From NCBI GenBank assembly GCA_964650465.1, contig CAZYTA010000003.1:32268-96267 (forward strand): DNA of 64,000 nt. The letters are read 5' to 3'. Below the pieces are notes generated by a model, which was not told where the DNA came from, made no database searches, and was given only the letters and a program-made list of their open reading frames with translations. This document shows, piece by piece, positions 1 to 7,488 of the stretch. Numbering within the stretch: the first letter of the stretch is position 1; the number at the start of each line of letters is the position of its first letter. Origin of the DNA: RGIG6353 sp964650465 (GTDB lineage: Bacteria; Bacillota; Clostridia; Oscillospirales; SIG627). Position numbers and translations under genes: made by a program.

Positions 1-1
1 G

Positions 2-1078
2 TCTGCGTTTGCAATCTGTTATTCTGCAGGGCAGTTAATCAGTGCCTTTTGTATGAAAAAGCTGTCACCGCTAAAGGTGATAGGTGCTGAGCTTTTGTCG
101 GTGGCGTGCATAAATTTCCTGTTTTCCCGTTCCGACACATTTGTTTTGATGGCTGTTTTGTGGGGAATAAACGGATGCATACAATCCACACTTCTCAGCG
201 GTATTACCAAAATTTTCTCAAATACACTTTCCGAGCCTTACCTTTCGAGAGGTGCTGTTGCCCTGAACACGGTAGGTGCCGCGGGCGGATTGTTGAATTA
301 CGTTCTGTCGTGGGTATTTATATCTTTTTCAAATTGGAGATACTTATTTTCATCGGTTGCCTTTTCTCTGTTGCTTTTGTGCGTCATATGGTTTATTGCC
401 ATGCCGCAGCTCTGCAAAAGCGAAAGTAAAAACAAAACGGCTGAAAATAAAGCAGAAAACGAACCTGTTGTTTCATCTGCTCCTCTTTCAAAAGCAGTTC
501 CCGTTTTTGTCATTGCAGGCGCATTTTTCATCGGTACACTTAGGGAAAGTGTCTCACTGTGGATACCGTCATACATAAGCGAAGTATTCAACCTTAGCAC
601 TGCCAGCTCTGTTATTGCCACTGTTTTTGTTCCGTGCTTGCAAATATGCGGTGCGTTCGCAGGCGGATATTTCGGACGTAAAACAAACAACCTTCTGTTT
701 GCTTCGGCAATTACTTTTTTACTGTCAGGAAGCTCCCTTGCGATTATCGGCATATCGGGCAACGCAAATCTGTTTTTGTCGGTTGCTTTTTTTGCTGTTA
801 ATGCGGTCTGTATGACAACAGCTCTCACCTTTTTACTGAGCCTGTTCCCAATTGCATATTTTAATAAAAAAACCCTCCCCTTTATGGTCGGAATAATAAA
901 CTTTTCCGTTCATTGCGGAGATTTTACCGCTTCTCTCGGAATCGGCTGGCTGTCTCAGCAAACGAATTGGAGTACTGTTTTTACGGCTTTGCCTATTATG
1001 GCTGCATCAGCGGCGTTTATATGCACAGCAGGCGGATATATTTTGAAGAAAGGAAGAACACCTCATGTCTGTAAATGA
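2..1078 (+). CDS. MFS transporter, 5'-truncated by the window edge
   Basis: Integral membrane transporter of the major facilitator type, probably moving a sugar or other small solute. The reading frame is open to base 2, so the gene starts outside the window; the ATG at 53 is internal and follows further membrane-like residues. About ten hydrophobic segments are visible, with a charged Lys/Glu-rich central loop (around residues 125-145 counted from the internal ATG) dividing two six-helix halves as in MFS proteins. The 3' end overlaps the next AraC-family gene by 14 bases, suggesting co-transcription and that the regulator responds to the transported compound. The substrate cannot be read from the sequence. 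Confidence 0.8.
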   Translation, partial: SAFAICYSAGQLISAFCMKKLSPLKVIGAELLSVACINFLFSRSDTFVLMAVLWGINGCIQSTLLSGITKIFSNTLSEPYLSRGAVALNTVGAAGGLLNYVLSWVFISFSNWRYLFSSVAFSLLLLCVIWFIAMPQLCKSESKNKTAENKAENEPVVSSAPLSKAVPVFVIAGAFFIGTLRESVSLWIPSYISEVFNLSTASSVIATVFVPCLQICGAFAGGYFGRKTNNLLFASAITFLLSGSSLAIIGISGNANLFLSVAFFAVNAVCMTTALTFLLSLFPIAYFNKKTLPFMVGIINFSVHCGDFTASLGIGWLSQQTNWSTVFTALPIMAASAAFICTAGGYILKKGRTPHVCK

Positions 1079-1901
1079 GTTCAAGGGAAGCCTGTTCCGT
1101 ATTACCCACACCGTAGAAGAATCAGGACCGCACAATACAATTCCTTATGACTATTACGATGACACCTTTACCGTAACCATAGTTCTGAAGGGTGAAGGTG
1201 CTTGCTACATAGAAGGCACAACTTATCCTCTGTCCGACGGTGACGCTGTTTTGATTTCGCCCGACGAGATACGCTCTTACAAATTCCAAAAAAGCGGATA
1301 TCACGAAAGAATTTCTTTATATTTTTCCTGCTCGGTTCTTTCCGGGATATGCAACAGTGAAATTTCACTGCTCGATATTTTCCGTGCCAGAAAAAATATC
1401 AAAGTATCTGAATATAACAGCGAGAAAGTAAGTTTTCTGCTTAATGACCTGAAAGTTGCCGTCAGTAACAGTAACATCCATATGCGAGAATCCCGTATTC
1501 ACCTTTTAATTCTCCGTCTCCTGTTTGAATTCTACGATGCCTGTCAAACCTCAACGCCTCACGAAGAGCATCAAAACAGGGACAGTGTAGTATGGAAACT
1601 ATGTAATTACATAACAGGAAATCTTACCGAGGAGTTGTCATATAAGAACTTACAGAAACGCTTTTCGGTCAGTGAATATCAATTAACCAAAGTATTCTTC
1701 AGAAATACCGGGATGACAGTAACCGAATACATCATACAAAAACGGCTGATGAATGCTATCTCCCTTATTCGAAACGGAGAGGGCATCGAGACTGCCGCAT
1801 ATAAATCGGGCTTTAAAAACTATTCTTACTTTTACAAAGCTTTTATCAAGCATTATGGCATATCCCCACAGAGGTATTTCCTTAACAAAGTCAAATTATA
1901 G
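1065..1901 (+). CDS. AraC-family transcriptional regulator (cupin plus double HTH)
   Basis: 278-residue regulator. The N-terminal part (about 30-100) has the AraC cupin pattern, with a GEGACYIEG turn followed by LSDGDAVLISPDE. The C-terminal 100 residues carry the two helix-turn-helix motifs: an ENLTEELSYKNL-like first helix region and a second ending in GFKNYSYFYKAFIKHYGISP, the usual AraC signature. The start ATG lies inside the 3' end of the MFS gene, so the two are probably translated together. AraC members of this size bind a sugar-like effector and activate neighbouring catabolic genes; the likely target is the upstream transporter operon. The effector is unknown. Confidence 0.9.
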   Translation: MSVNEFKGSLFRITHTVEESGPHNTIPYDYYDDTFTVTIVLKGEGACYIEGTTYPLSDGDAVLISPDEIRSYKFQKSGYHERISLYFSCSVLSGICNSEISLLDIFRARKNIKVSEYNSEKVSFLLNDLKVAVSNSNIHMRESRIHLLILRLLFEFYDACQTSTPHEEHQNRDSVVWKLCNYITGNLTEELSYKNLQKRFSVSEYQLTKVFFRNTGMTVTEYIIQKRLMNAISLIRNGEGIETAAYKSGFKNYSYFYKAFIKHYGISPQRYFLNKVKL

Positions 1902-1951
1902 AATCAAGGAAAAAAGGCGAAATTGGTTTCGTGCAGTTTCCTATATAAAAG

Positions 1952-1980
1952 CATCACCCCCGAAAGTATCGGGGGTGATG
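1952..1980. terminator. Bidirectional hairpin terminator
   Basis: A perfect 12-bp stem (CATCACCCCCGA paired with TCGGGGGTGATG) with a 5-base loop lies between convergent genes. The minus-strand side is followed by CTTTTATATAG, so it best serves the gene ending at 2002; the plus side has only a weak T-run. Confidence 0.85.
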
Positions 1981-2001
1981 TGTTTATTGGGTCAAATGAT
2001 A

Positions 2002-3015
2002 TTAAAGCATTACCTTTTCGCCCTTGTCTGCCGATTCCTTTTCCGCAAGAGCAATCTTTGTGGTGTTGAGTGTGCTTTCTGCAGGGTTGATTGCAGAGGT
2101 CTTGTTGTTTACAATGCAGTCAACGAAGTCGATAACCTCAAGGGCATAATCGTTGACTTTCTCAAGCTGCTTTTCTATCTTCTGTCCATCCTCGGTGTAT
2201 ATCATAAACTTGCCTGCTCTGCGCTCAACGGTAGCCTTTTCAAACTTTGCAAAGATGCCCGAGTTGAAGGGATAAGAGTTTGAGGGACAGCCCCATTCGC
2301 CTGTACAGGTTACAAGCTTGTCGTCATACTCATAGCGTGTTACTATGGAATCGTGACCTGTTTTGTAGTTTGTAGCAAAGGACATAACCGATTTGGGCAT
2401 ACCCATTATCCAGTTTATGATGTCAACATCGTGGACGTGGAGGTCAAGTGCCGCACCTCCGCTCTTCTTCTCGTCAAGGAACCAGTTTTCCCAAGACCAG
2501 ATGGGAGTGGGGGAAAGTCTCCAGAAATCAGCACGGAGAAGCTCGCCGTATTCCTTGCTGTCATAAATCTCCTTCAGCGCCTTGTATGCCGATTCGTAAC
2601 GGCAGCACTGACCTATCATAAGCTTTACACCCATTTCCTTTGAGGTGTTCAGCATATTCTCTGCCTGCTCAAGATTGATTGCCATAGGCTTCTCGGAGAA
2701 TACATTGATTCCCTTCTTCATAGCCTTAACGGCTATCTGCTCGTGAAGGTAGGTGGGAAGTGCTGTTACAACAAAGTCAAGCTCCTCGTTTGCGAGAAGG
2801 TCATCAACGTTGTTGTAAAGCTTGAAGTTTGAAAGGTCAAGGTCTACATTGCTGTCGCCCAGATTTGTGGCTGTCTGCTCTGTGAAAACACTCTCGCGAA
2901 TGTCACAAAGAGCAACGAGCTGAACCTCTGTGCAGGACTTTTCTTTAACCTCGGGGTAAGCTCTGAAATGAACCTTACCAAGTCCGCCGAAGCCGATAAT
3001 TGCATACTTTAACAT
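2002..3015 (-). CDS. Gfo/Idh/MocA-family NAD(P)-dependent oxidoreductase
   Basis: 337-residue soluble dehydrogenase. The N-terminal Rossmann fold begins at once with YAIIGFGGLGKVH, the glycine-rich dinucleotide motif. The family signature FSEKPMAIN follows at about residue 120, and a C-terminal alpha/beta substrate domain carries a GGAALDLHVHDVD motif, whose His and Asp are expected in the active site. Such enzymes oxidise or epimerise sugars and cyclitols. It is followed upstream on the same strand by a TIM-barrel sugar isomerase with a 12-base gap and a good ribosome binding site (AAGGAG), so the pair is one operon, probably for a sugar or inositol-like substrate. The exact substrate is not determined. 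Confidence 0.88.
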   Translation of the reverse strand: MLKYAIIGFGGLGKVHFRAYPEVKEKSCTEVQLVALCDIRESVFTEQTATNLGDSNVDLDLSNFKLYNNVDDLLANEELDFVVTALPTYLHEQIAVKAMKKGINVFSEKPMAINLEQAENMLNTSKEMGVKLMIGQCCRYESAYKALKEIYDSKEYGELLRADFWRLSPTPIWSWENWFLDEKKSGGAALDLHVHDVDIINWIMGMPKSVMSFATNYKTGHDSIVTRYEYDDKLVTCTGEWGCPSNSYPFNSGIFAKFEKATVERRAGKFMIYTEDGQKIEKQLEKVNDYALEVIDFVDCIVNNKTSAINPAESTLNTTKIALAEKESADKGEKVML

Positions 3016-3027
3016 AGTTTTTTCTCC

Positions 3028-3894
3028 TTATATGTTATTTAAAATTGATTCAAGATATTTTTTGCCCTCTATGATGTCAAGCCTCTGCTGTTCACCCGTT
3101 ATTTCTCTTTCAATGGTAAGCGGTCCGTCATAGCCTACCTCACGAAGCTTTGCGATAAATCTGGGATAATCCACATGCCCCTCCCCCAGCGGTGTCTGTA
3201 CTCCGTTGGAATATTTGCCGTCCTGACAGCCGACGGTGGGATACCTTCCGTCCTTTGCGTGTACACCCTTTACATACTTACCGAATACAGTAAGGGCATC
3301 AATGGGATTGGCTTTACCGCCGGTAATAAGATTTGACGGGTCGAGATTTATGGCAAGCGAGTCAATACCCACAGTCTCAATCAGTCTCAGCAGTGCTATG
3401 GGTGTCTCCTGTCCTGTCTCGAACAGGAAATACTGTCCCTGCTTCTTAAAATAGTCTGCCACATACCAAAGGGCTCTTGCAAGCGACTGAAAATCGTCGG
3501 ACGAAGGGAATTCCGATATGTAGCCCACATGCATGACTACATCCTGCACTCCCATAGCCTTTGCAAAATCACAGCCTCGGAGAAGCATCTCGATTCTCTG
3601 CGCTCTCCATTCAAGCGGCACAAGACCTATAGTGCGGGGACCATGCTCTATATTCCAGAAGCAAGGACCTATCATGAGAGGCGCCTTACACCAGAAGGCA
3701 GATATTCTCACTCCGTACTTTTCTGCTGTCTCCTTTATTATTTTTGCATTTTCCTCTGTGTAATACTGTCCGTAAACTATTTCAAGCTGACAGGTGGGGA
3801 AACCCATTTCCGCAACATCGCGGAATTTTGCCTCAATTCCTTCTCTGTCATTCAGAACGTCTCCGTCGTGTCTTATAAAAACACCAAGTTCCAT
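3028..3894 (-). CDS. Sugar phosphate isomerase/epimerase family protein (AP endonuclease 2-like TIM barrel)
   Basis: 288-residue single-domain TIM barrel of the xylose-isomerase-like family. Visible metal-site type motifs are FLFETGQETP (Glu), INLDPSNL (Asp), VKGVHAKDGRY (His) near residue 205, and LTIERE (Glu) near the C-terminus. These fit the Glu-Asp-His-Glu set that binds a divalent metal in IolE, IolI and ketose epimerases. It is the first gene of the operon with the downstream Gfo/Idh/MocA dehydrogenase, a pairing seen in inositol and rare-sugar pathways. The RBS GAGGT precedes the ATG. Promoter TTGATT-N18-TATACT and a palindrome at 3922-3936 lie upstream. Substrate unknown. Confidence 0.82.
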   Translation of the reverse strand: MELGVFIRHDGDVLNDREGIEAKFRDVAEMGFPTCQLEIVYGQYYTEENAKIIKETAEKYGVRISAFWCKAPLMIGPCFWNIEHGPRTIGLVPLEWRAQRIEMLLRGCDFAKAMGVQDVVMHVGYISEFPSSDDFQSLARALWYVADYFKKQGQYFLFETGQETPIALLRLIETVGIDSLAINLDPSNLITGGKANPIDALTVFGKYVKGVHAKDGRYPTVGCQDGKYSNGVQTPLGEGHVDYPRFIAKLREVGYDGPLTIEREITGEQQRLDIIEGKKYLESILNNI

Positions 3895-3921
3895 ATTTTA
3901 TACCTCTATCATTCTGTGTGT

Positions 3922-3936
3922 CCATACACCGTATGG
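3922..3936. promoter_or_regulatory. Palindromic operator candidate upstream of the isomerase/dehydrogenase operon
   Basis: CCATAC-ACC-GTATGG is a perfect 6-3-6 inverted repeat just downstream of the minus-strand -10 box (TATACT) and before the ATG at 3894. That is the position where a repressor would block transcription. No LacI- or GntR-type regulator is present nearby. Confidence 0.45.
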
Positions 3937-4044
3937 TTTTCTACAGTATATCATACGAAATATAAAAAAATCAAGGATTTATAAGACATTGACAGGGAAA
4001 ATATTGAACAGTTTAAAAAAACTGACGAAAAAATAACTTTCCTC

Positions 4045-4073
4045 TTGAAAAAATCACCGTGCGGTGCTACAAT
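4045..4073 (+). promoter_or_regulatory. Sigma-A-type promoter of the SulP operon with spacer palindrome
   Basis: TTGAAA, a 17-base spacer, then TACAAT. The spacer holds the inverted repeat CACCG-TG-CGGTG (4055-4066), placed where a regulator would block RNA polymerase. The Lrp-type regulator in the same operon is an obvious candidate, by inference only. Confidence 0.6.
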
Positions 4074-4124
4074 ATAAATTGTTCGTCAAAAAACTAATCT
4101 ACAAAGTAAAAGAGGCGTATTAAA

Positions 4125-5387
4125 TTGAAGACTTTTATTCCATCGTTTTTTGAGTGTATGCGCTCATATTCCAAGCAACAGCTTGTACGCGACCTTATTG
4201 CAGGTATCATCGTTGCAATAATAGCACTTCCTTTATCTATTGCACTTGCCATTGCGTCGGGTGTAGGACCCCAAATCGGTCTTTATACCGCAATAGTTGC
4301 AGGCTTCCTTATTTCACTTTTCGGCGGCAGCCGTGTCCAGATAGCAGGACCTACAGCCGCATTTGCAGGAATTGTAGCAGGTATAGTTGCCACAAAAGGA
4401 ATGGACGGACTTGTTGTTGCCACACTTATTGCAGGTGCAATACTCGTTCTTATGGGACTTTTCAGGCTGGGCGGACTTATCCGATATATCCCCCAGACTA
4501 TAACCACAGGCTTTACCTCGGGAATTGCCGTAACCATTATAATCGGACAGCTTAAGGACTTTTTCGGACTTACCTTCACACACTCTCCCGTTGAGACAGT
4601 CGAAAAGGTTTCTGAGGTCGTTGCCTGCTTCTCCACAGTCAATCTTTCGGCGGTAGCGGTAGGCATTGTGTCTTTGATAATACTTATAGTGCTTCCCAAA
4701 TTTCTGCCAAAGGTTCCTGCCTCGCTTATTGCAGTTATCCTGATGTCTTTGGCTGTAAAGTTTCTCCCCTGGGAGGTAAACACCATCGGCTCGCTTTATC
4801 CCGATATGCCGCTGACGCTCCCAAAGCTGTCATTACCAGATTTCAAAGCAATTGATATTGCGGGACTTATCCCGGATGCTGTTACAATTGCGGTGCTTGC
4901 CGCTGTTGAATCTCTCCTGTCCTGTGTTGTAGCCGATAAAATGATAGGCGCAAAGCACAATTCCAATATGGAGCTGGTAGCTCAAGGTATAGGAAATATA
5001 GGCTCGGCACTCTTTGGCGGCATTCCCGCCACAGGTGCTATAGCACGTACTGCCGCCAACATAAAAAACGGCGGAAGAACACCGATTGCAGGCATGGTAC
5101 ACGCCGTTGTGCTTTTAGGTGTACTGGCAATCTTTATGCCATATGCTTCCCTCATTCCAATGCCGACCATTGCCGCAATACTCTTTGTAGTAGCCTACAA
5201 TATGAGCGAATGGCGTGAATTTGTAAAGATAATAAAAAAGAATCCCTTGACAGACACCCTTGTATTGGTACTCACATTTGTCCTCACCGTTGTTTTTGAC
5301 CTTGTTGTAGCAATCGCAGCAGGTCTCATTGTACACTATGCAATCGTACTTATCAAAAAAACTGTAAAAGGAAACAAAAATGGATAA
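4125..5387 (+). CDS. SulP-family inorganic anion transporter lacking a STAS domain
   Basis: 420-residue polytopic membrane protein of the SLC26/SulP family, which moves sulfate, bicarbonate or related anions. The conserved N-terminal segment has RDLIAGIIVAIIALPLSIALA, then GLYTAIVAGF, GGSRVQIAGPTAAF and a long series of hydrophobic helices typical of the 14-segment core. Bacterial SulP proteins are usually near 500-570 residues and end in a cytoplasmic STAS domain; this one stops soon after the last membrane helix (VHYAIVLIKKTVKG). The start is a TTG at 4125, supported by an AGAGG ribosome binding site. It overlaps the following Lrp/AsnC gene by 8 bases, so both are translated from one message. 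The anion transported cannot be told. Confidence 0.88.
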   Translation: MKTFIPSFFECMRSYSKQQLVRDLIAGIIVAIIALPLSIALAIASGVGPQIGLYTAIVAGFLISLFGGSRVQIAGPTAAFAGIVAGIVATKGMDGLVVATLIAGAILVLMGLFRLGGLIRYIPQTITTGFTSGIAVTIIIGQLKDFFGLTFTHSPVETVEKVSEVVACFSTVNLSAVAVGIVSLIILIVLPKFLPKVPASLIAVILMSLAVKFLPWEVNTIGSLYPDMPLTLPKLSLPDFKAIDIAGLIPDAVTIAVLAAVESLLSCVVADKMIGAKHNSNMELVAQGIGNIGSALFGGIPATGAIARTAANIKNGGRTPIAGMVHAVVLLGVLAIFMPYASLIPMPTIAAILFVVAYNMSEWREFVKIIKKNPLTDTLVLVLTFVLTVVFDLVVAIAAGLIVHYAIVLIKKTVKGNKNG

Positions 5388-5823
5388 TATTGATACAAAA
5401 ATCCTCTCCTGCCTTAAGGAAAACTCAAGAATGAATGCAACCGCAATAGGAGATAAGATAAATCTCTCGACATCGGCGGTGCTTGAGCGAATCAAAAAGC
5501 TTGAATCATCGGGCGTTATAGTAAAGTACACCACCATTGTTGACAACGAAAAAATCGGCAAGGGAATTACGGTCTTTATATCGGTAAGCCTTGAGCATCC
5601 GAAGTTTGACGAAAATTTCCGAGAAGTTATTTCATGCAATGAAGAAATCATTGAATGCCACTATGTAACAGGCGATTATGACTATATGCTTAAAGGAATC
5701 ACCTCGTCAAGTAAATCACTGGAGCAGCTTATCAACTTTGTTAAAAGCATCAACGGAGTCAGCCACACAAAAACACTGGTGGTAATGACCACAACAAAGA
5801 ACGATTTTACATCTATACAATAG
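5380..5823 (+). CDS. Lrp/AsnC-family transcriptional regulator
   Basis: 147-residue regulator with the family's two parts: an N-terminal winged HTH (LDTKILSCL-type start, here DNIDTKILSCLKENSRMN, then LSTSAVLERIKKLESSGVI) and a C-terminal RAM/effector-binding domain containing CHYVTGDYDYMLKG. Members bind amino acids or similar ligands and form octameric discs. The ATG overlaps the end of the SulP gene and has its own AAAGGA site, so it is the second gene of that operon. It may control its own operon through the palindrome in the promoter spacer at 4055-4066; that link is inference. Confidence 0.9.
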   Translation: MDNIDTKILSCLKENSRMNATAIGDKINLSTSAVLERIKKLESSGVIVKYTTIVDNEKIGKGITVFISVSLEHPKFDENFREVISCNEEIIECHYVTGDYDYMLKGITSSSKSLEQLINFVKSINGVSHTKTLVVMTTTKNDFTSIQ

Positions 5824-5827
5824 CACA

Positions 5828-5868
5828 AGACAGACAATGGGCGGATTTATTCCGCCCATTGTCTGTCT
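5828..5868. terminator. Long bidirectional hairpin shared by convergent genes
   Basis: A perfect 18-bp stem (AGACAGACAATGGGCGGA and its complement) with loop TTTAT lies 5 bases after the Lrp stop. The loop and one arm encode the last residues and stop codon of the convergent lipoprotein gene ending at 5847. T-runs are poor on both sides. Confidence 0.7.
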
Positions 5869-6536
5869 ATAATTTCACCAATTTCGTTTATTTGCTCTTG
5901 TGTTAAGGATACCTGTTTGTCACCGAATCTTGCATATCCCTCGGACATATTTACTCCGTATGTACCAAACTCCGTTTCAAATGTATATTCGGGCAGGCAT
6001 TTACAAATTTCGTCTCTGTAGTCAAGAAACCTGAGCAAATCGGTTATAGCTACAGAATCGCTTCCGGCAAAGGTTTTTTCCCAGCTTGTATCAATTCCTT
6101 TGTATTTTACGGTTGTAAGCGTATTTCCGCAGTATGCTGTTTCTTCATGCTCTATGACATTATCATTGCTTTCGGGAACATGACATTCCTTGAAGTAGCT
6201 TATCCCGAAGCGGTCAAGCTCTTCAATTCCTATCCGTCCGCTGTCAAGGGCATCTGCCACATTTTCACTTGTGCCGTCGGAGTAGTACACTGTCACATGC
6301 TGACTCTTGATACAACTGAATACATAGGTGTATTCACCGTCGCTGTAAAAGGGCTCCTCTGCCTGTGCACAGTCAATCTCTCCTGTTTTTGTGGCATCCA
6401 CTATGTCGGTTACAAATACAGCAACCTCCGAAGGCTCGCTCACCTCAACAGGATCAGCCACATAGCAGGTCACAACCTCCTCCTTGCACGAAGTAAAAAA
6501 CACAGTGCAAAGCAATATTAACAATATTCTTTTCAT
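5847..6536 (-). CDS. Hypothetical lipoprotein with structured 5' leader
   Basis: 229-residue predicted lipoprotein. A short positively charged start (MKR), a hydrophobic stretch and a lipobox-like FTSC give a mature N-terminal Cys at residue 17; the rest is hydrophilic and acidic. I do not recognise a family. Several internal cysteines (for example CAQAEE, FSCIKS, KECHV, CKCLPEY) could form disulfides outside the membrane. The ATG has a strong AAAGGAGG site. The 153-base element at 6561-6713 lies only 24 bases upstream in the leader, in the same position and orientation as a second copy ahead of the GH127 gene. The stop codon lies in the loop of a terminator hairpin. Confidence 0.75.
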   Translation of the reverse strand: MKRILLILLCTVFFTSCKEEVVTCYVADPVEVSEPSEVAVFVTDIVDATKTGEIDCAQAEEPFYSDGEYTYVFSCIKSQHVTVYYSDGTSENVADALDSGRIGIEELDRFGISYFKECHVPESNDNVIEHEETAYCGNTLTTVKYKGIDTSWEKTFAGSDSVAITDLLRFLDYRDEICKCLPEYTFETEFGTYGVNMSEGYARFGDKQVSLTQEQINEIGEIIDRQWAE

Positions 6537-6560
6537 AGATTTACCTCCTTTAATCAGTTA

Positions 6561-6713
6561 AGCCGAAGAGAGTCGAACCCTTGTCGGTTTCATAGGGGAA
6601 TTTTCGCCCCTGCCGTCGTTACATTCCCTTGCATATATGTATTCCAAGCGACGAAAGGACATTTAGACCGAAAAGGGCTTTTCTCGGCGGCAATGATTCG
6701 ATTCTCTTCGGCT
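6561..6713 (-). ncRNA. Structured leader element, copy 1 (candidate cis-regulatory RNA or miniature mobile element)
   Basis: The 153-base element has inverted ends: AGCCGAAGAGA at the left and the matching TCTCTTCGGCT at the right, each next to a TTCGA motif. Internal hairpins include AGGGG-AATTTTCG-CCCCT, and CGTCG paired with CGACG across an apical loop. Read on the minus strand it ends 24 bases before the lipoprotein start. Copy 2 (37734-38010) is nearly identical across the shared bases, with an extra ~124 bases in the apical region. It matches no riboswitch class I know. The same-strand placement before an RBS favours a leader RNA; the high identity also allows a recently copied miniature element. 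Confidence 0.6.
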
Positions 6714-6747
6714 TAGACGAAAGTAACGGGATTTTGTTCCACGATAT

Positions 6748-6776
6748 TGACAAAACGGTTTCAATGTGATATATTT
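6748..6776 (+). promoter_or_regulatory. Promoter of the THF-riboswitch folT-folC operon
   Basis: TTGACA, 17-base spacer, TATATT. Transcription would begin near 6783, one or two bases before the riboswitch P1 stem, which fits a riboswitch at the very 5' end of the message. Confidence 0.75.
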
Positions 6777-6783
6777 ATCTCAT

Positions 6784-6877
6784 GCAGAGTAGAGTCAACT
6801 GCGTAAAGTGCTTATCGGACGGGGAGTTGCCGATTTGACGAAGGTTTTCCGCGGTAGTTTGGCTCGCATCCCGCTGC
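6784..6877 (+). ncRNA. Tetrahydrofolate (THF) riboswitch
   Basis: Conserved THF-class blocks are present in order: AGAGTAGA after the GCAG P1 strand, GCGTAAAGTG, GGGAGTTGCC, ACGAAGG, GCGGTAGTTTGG, then CGCATCCCGCTGC, whose CTGC closes P1 with GCAG. Spacing agrees with the known aptamer of about 90 bases. It lies directly upstream of a folate-type ECF S-component and folC, the expected targets. The expression platform is the hairpin at 6901-6930. Confidence 0.92.
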
Positions 6878-6900
6878 TACAATTAAAGAGACTCTTTTTG

Positions 6901-6930
6901 CCTCCTTAATGGTAGCTTACTTTAAGGAGG
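6901..6930 (+). promoter_or_regulatory. Shine-Dalgarno-sequestering hairpin of the THF riboswitch
   Basis: CCTCCTTAA (6901-6909) is an exact complement of TTAAGGAGG (6922-6930), which holds the folT ribosome binding site 7 bases before the ATG at 6938. This points to control of translation rather than transcription, as no terminator T-run follows. Confidence 0.75.
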
Positions 6931-6937
6931 TATTTTT

Positions 6938-7486
6938 ATGTCCAAAAAACAATTTAAAATTGACAGCGTAAAGGAATTGACCTGTGCCGCAATGTTCACG
7001 GCTATGAGTGTAATTATCGGCATTTTCTGCAAGAATTTCATGAACTTTGGCGGAGGACTTTTCAGAGTAACCTTTGAGAATTTTCCCATAATTCTGTCGG
7101 GTGTATACTTCGGTCCCCTCGCAGGTGCGCTTGTGGGCTGTGCCACTGACCTTATAAGCTATCTGCTTTCCTCGCAGATATACCCCCCAAATCTCATCGT
7201 TACACTGGGGGCGGCTTCAATAGGTGCAATATCAGGCGCTGTCTCCCGATACGTTGTGAAAAAGCAGGGATATGCTCAGCTTGCCGCCTCGGGCGCTCTT
7301 GCTCATCTTATCGGCTCTGTGATAATCAAATCCATAGGACTGTACACATTTTACGGCATTGCAATACTTTGGAGAATACCCTTGTATTTTGCTGTTGCAA
7401 CGGTTGAAATTGCTATTATGTGCCTATTATACAAGAACAGAAATTTCAAAAATCTAACGGCAGGCTTTAAAAGCTCCGGGAGGTAA
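6938..7486 (+). CDS. folT: Folate ECF transporter S component
   Basis: 182-residue membrane protein with five to six hydrophobic segments, the size and pattern of energy-coupling-factor substrate-binding subunits. Motifs typical of the family are the AAMFTAMSVIIGIF N-terminal helix and the GVYFGPLAGALVGCATDLISYLL segment. Folate specificity is inferred from context: a THF riboswitch directly upstream and folC 3 bases downstream. No EcfA/EcfA'/EcfT genes are in the window, so it would use a shared energising module encoded elsewhere (group II ECF). Translation is probably controlled by the anti-SD hairpin at 6901-6930. Confidence 0.88.
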   Translation: MSKKQFKIDSVKELTCAAMFTAMSVIIGIFCKNFMNFGGGLFRVTFENFPIILSGVYFGPLAGALVGCATDLISYLLSSQIYPPNLIVTLGAASIGAISGAVSRYVVKKQGYAQLAASGALAHLIGSVIIKSIGLYTFYGIAILWRIPLYFAVATVEIAIMCLLYKNRNFKNLTAGFKSSGR

Positions 7487-7488
7487 TA

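Noticed and set aside
6561..6713. tRNA or tmRNA gene
   Set aside because: A 7-bp end stem and a GGTTCGA motif are present, but no proper T stem, D arm, anticodon arm or tag frame can be drawn.
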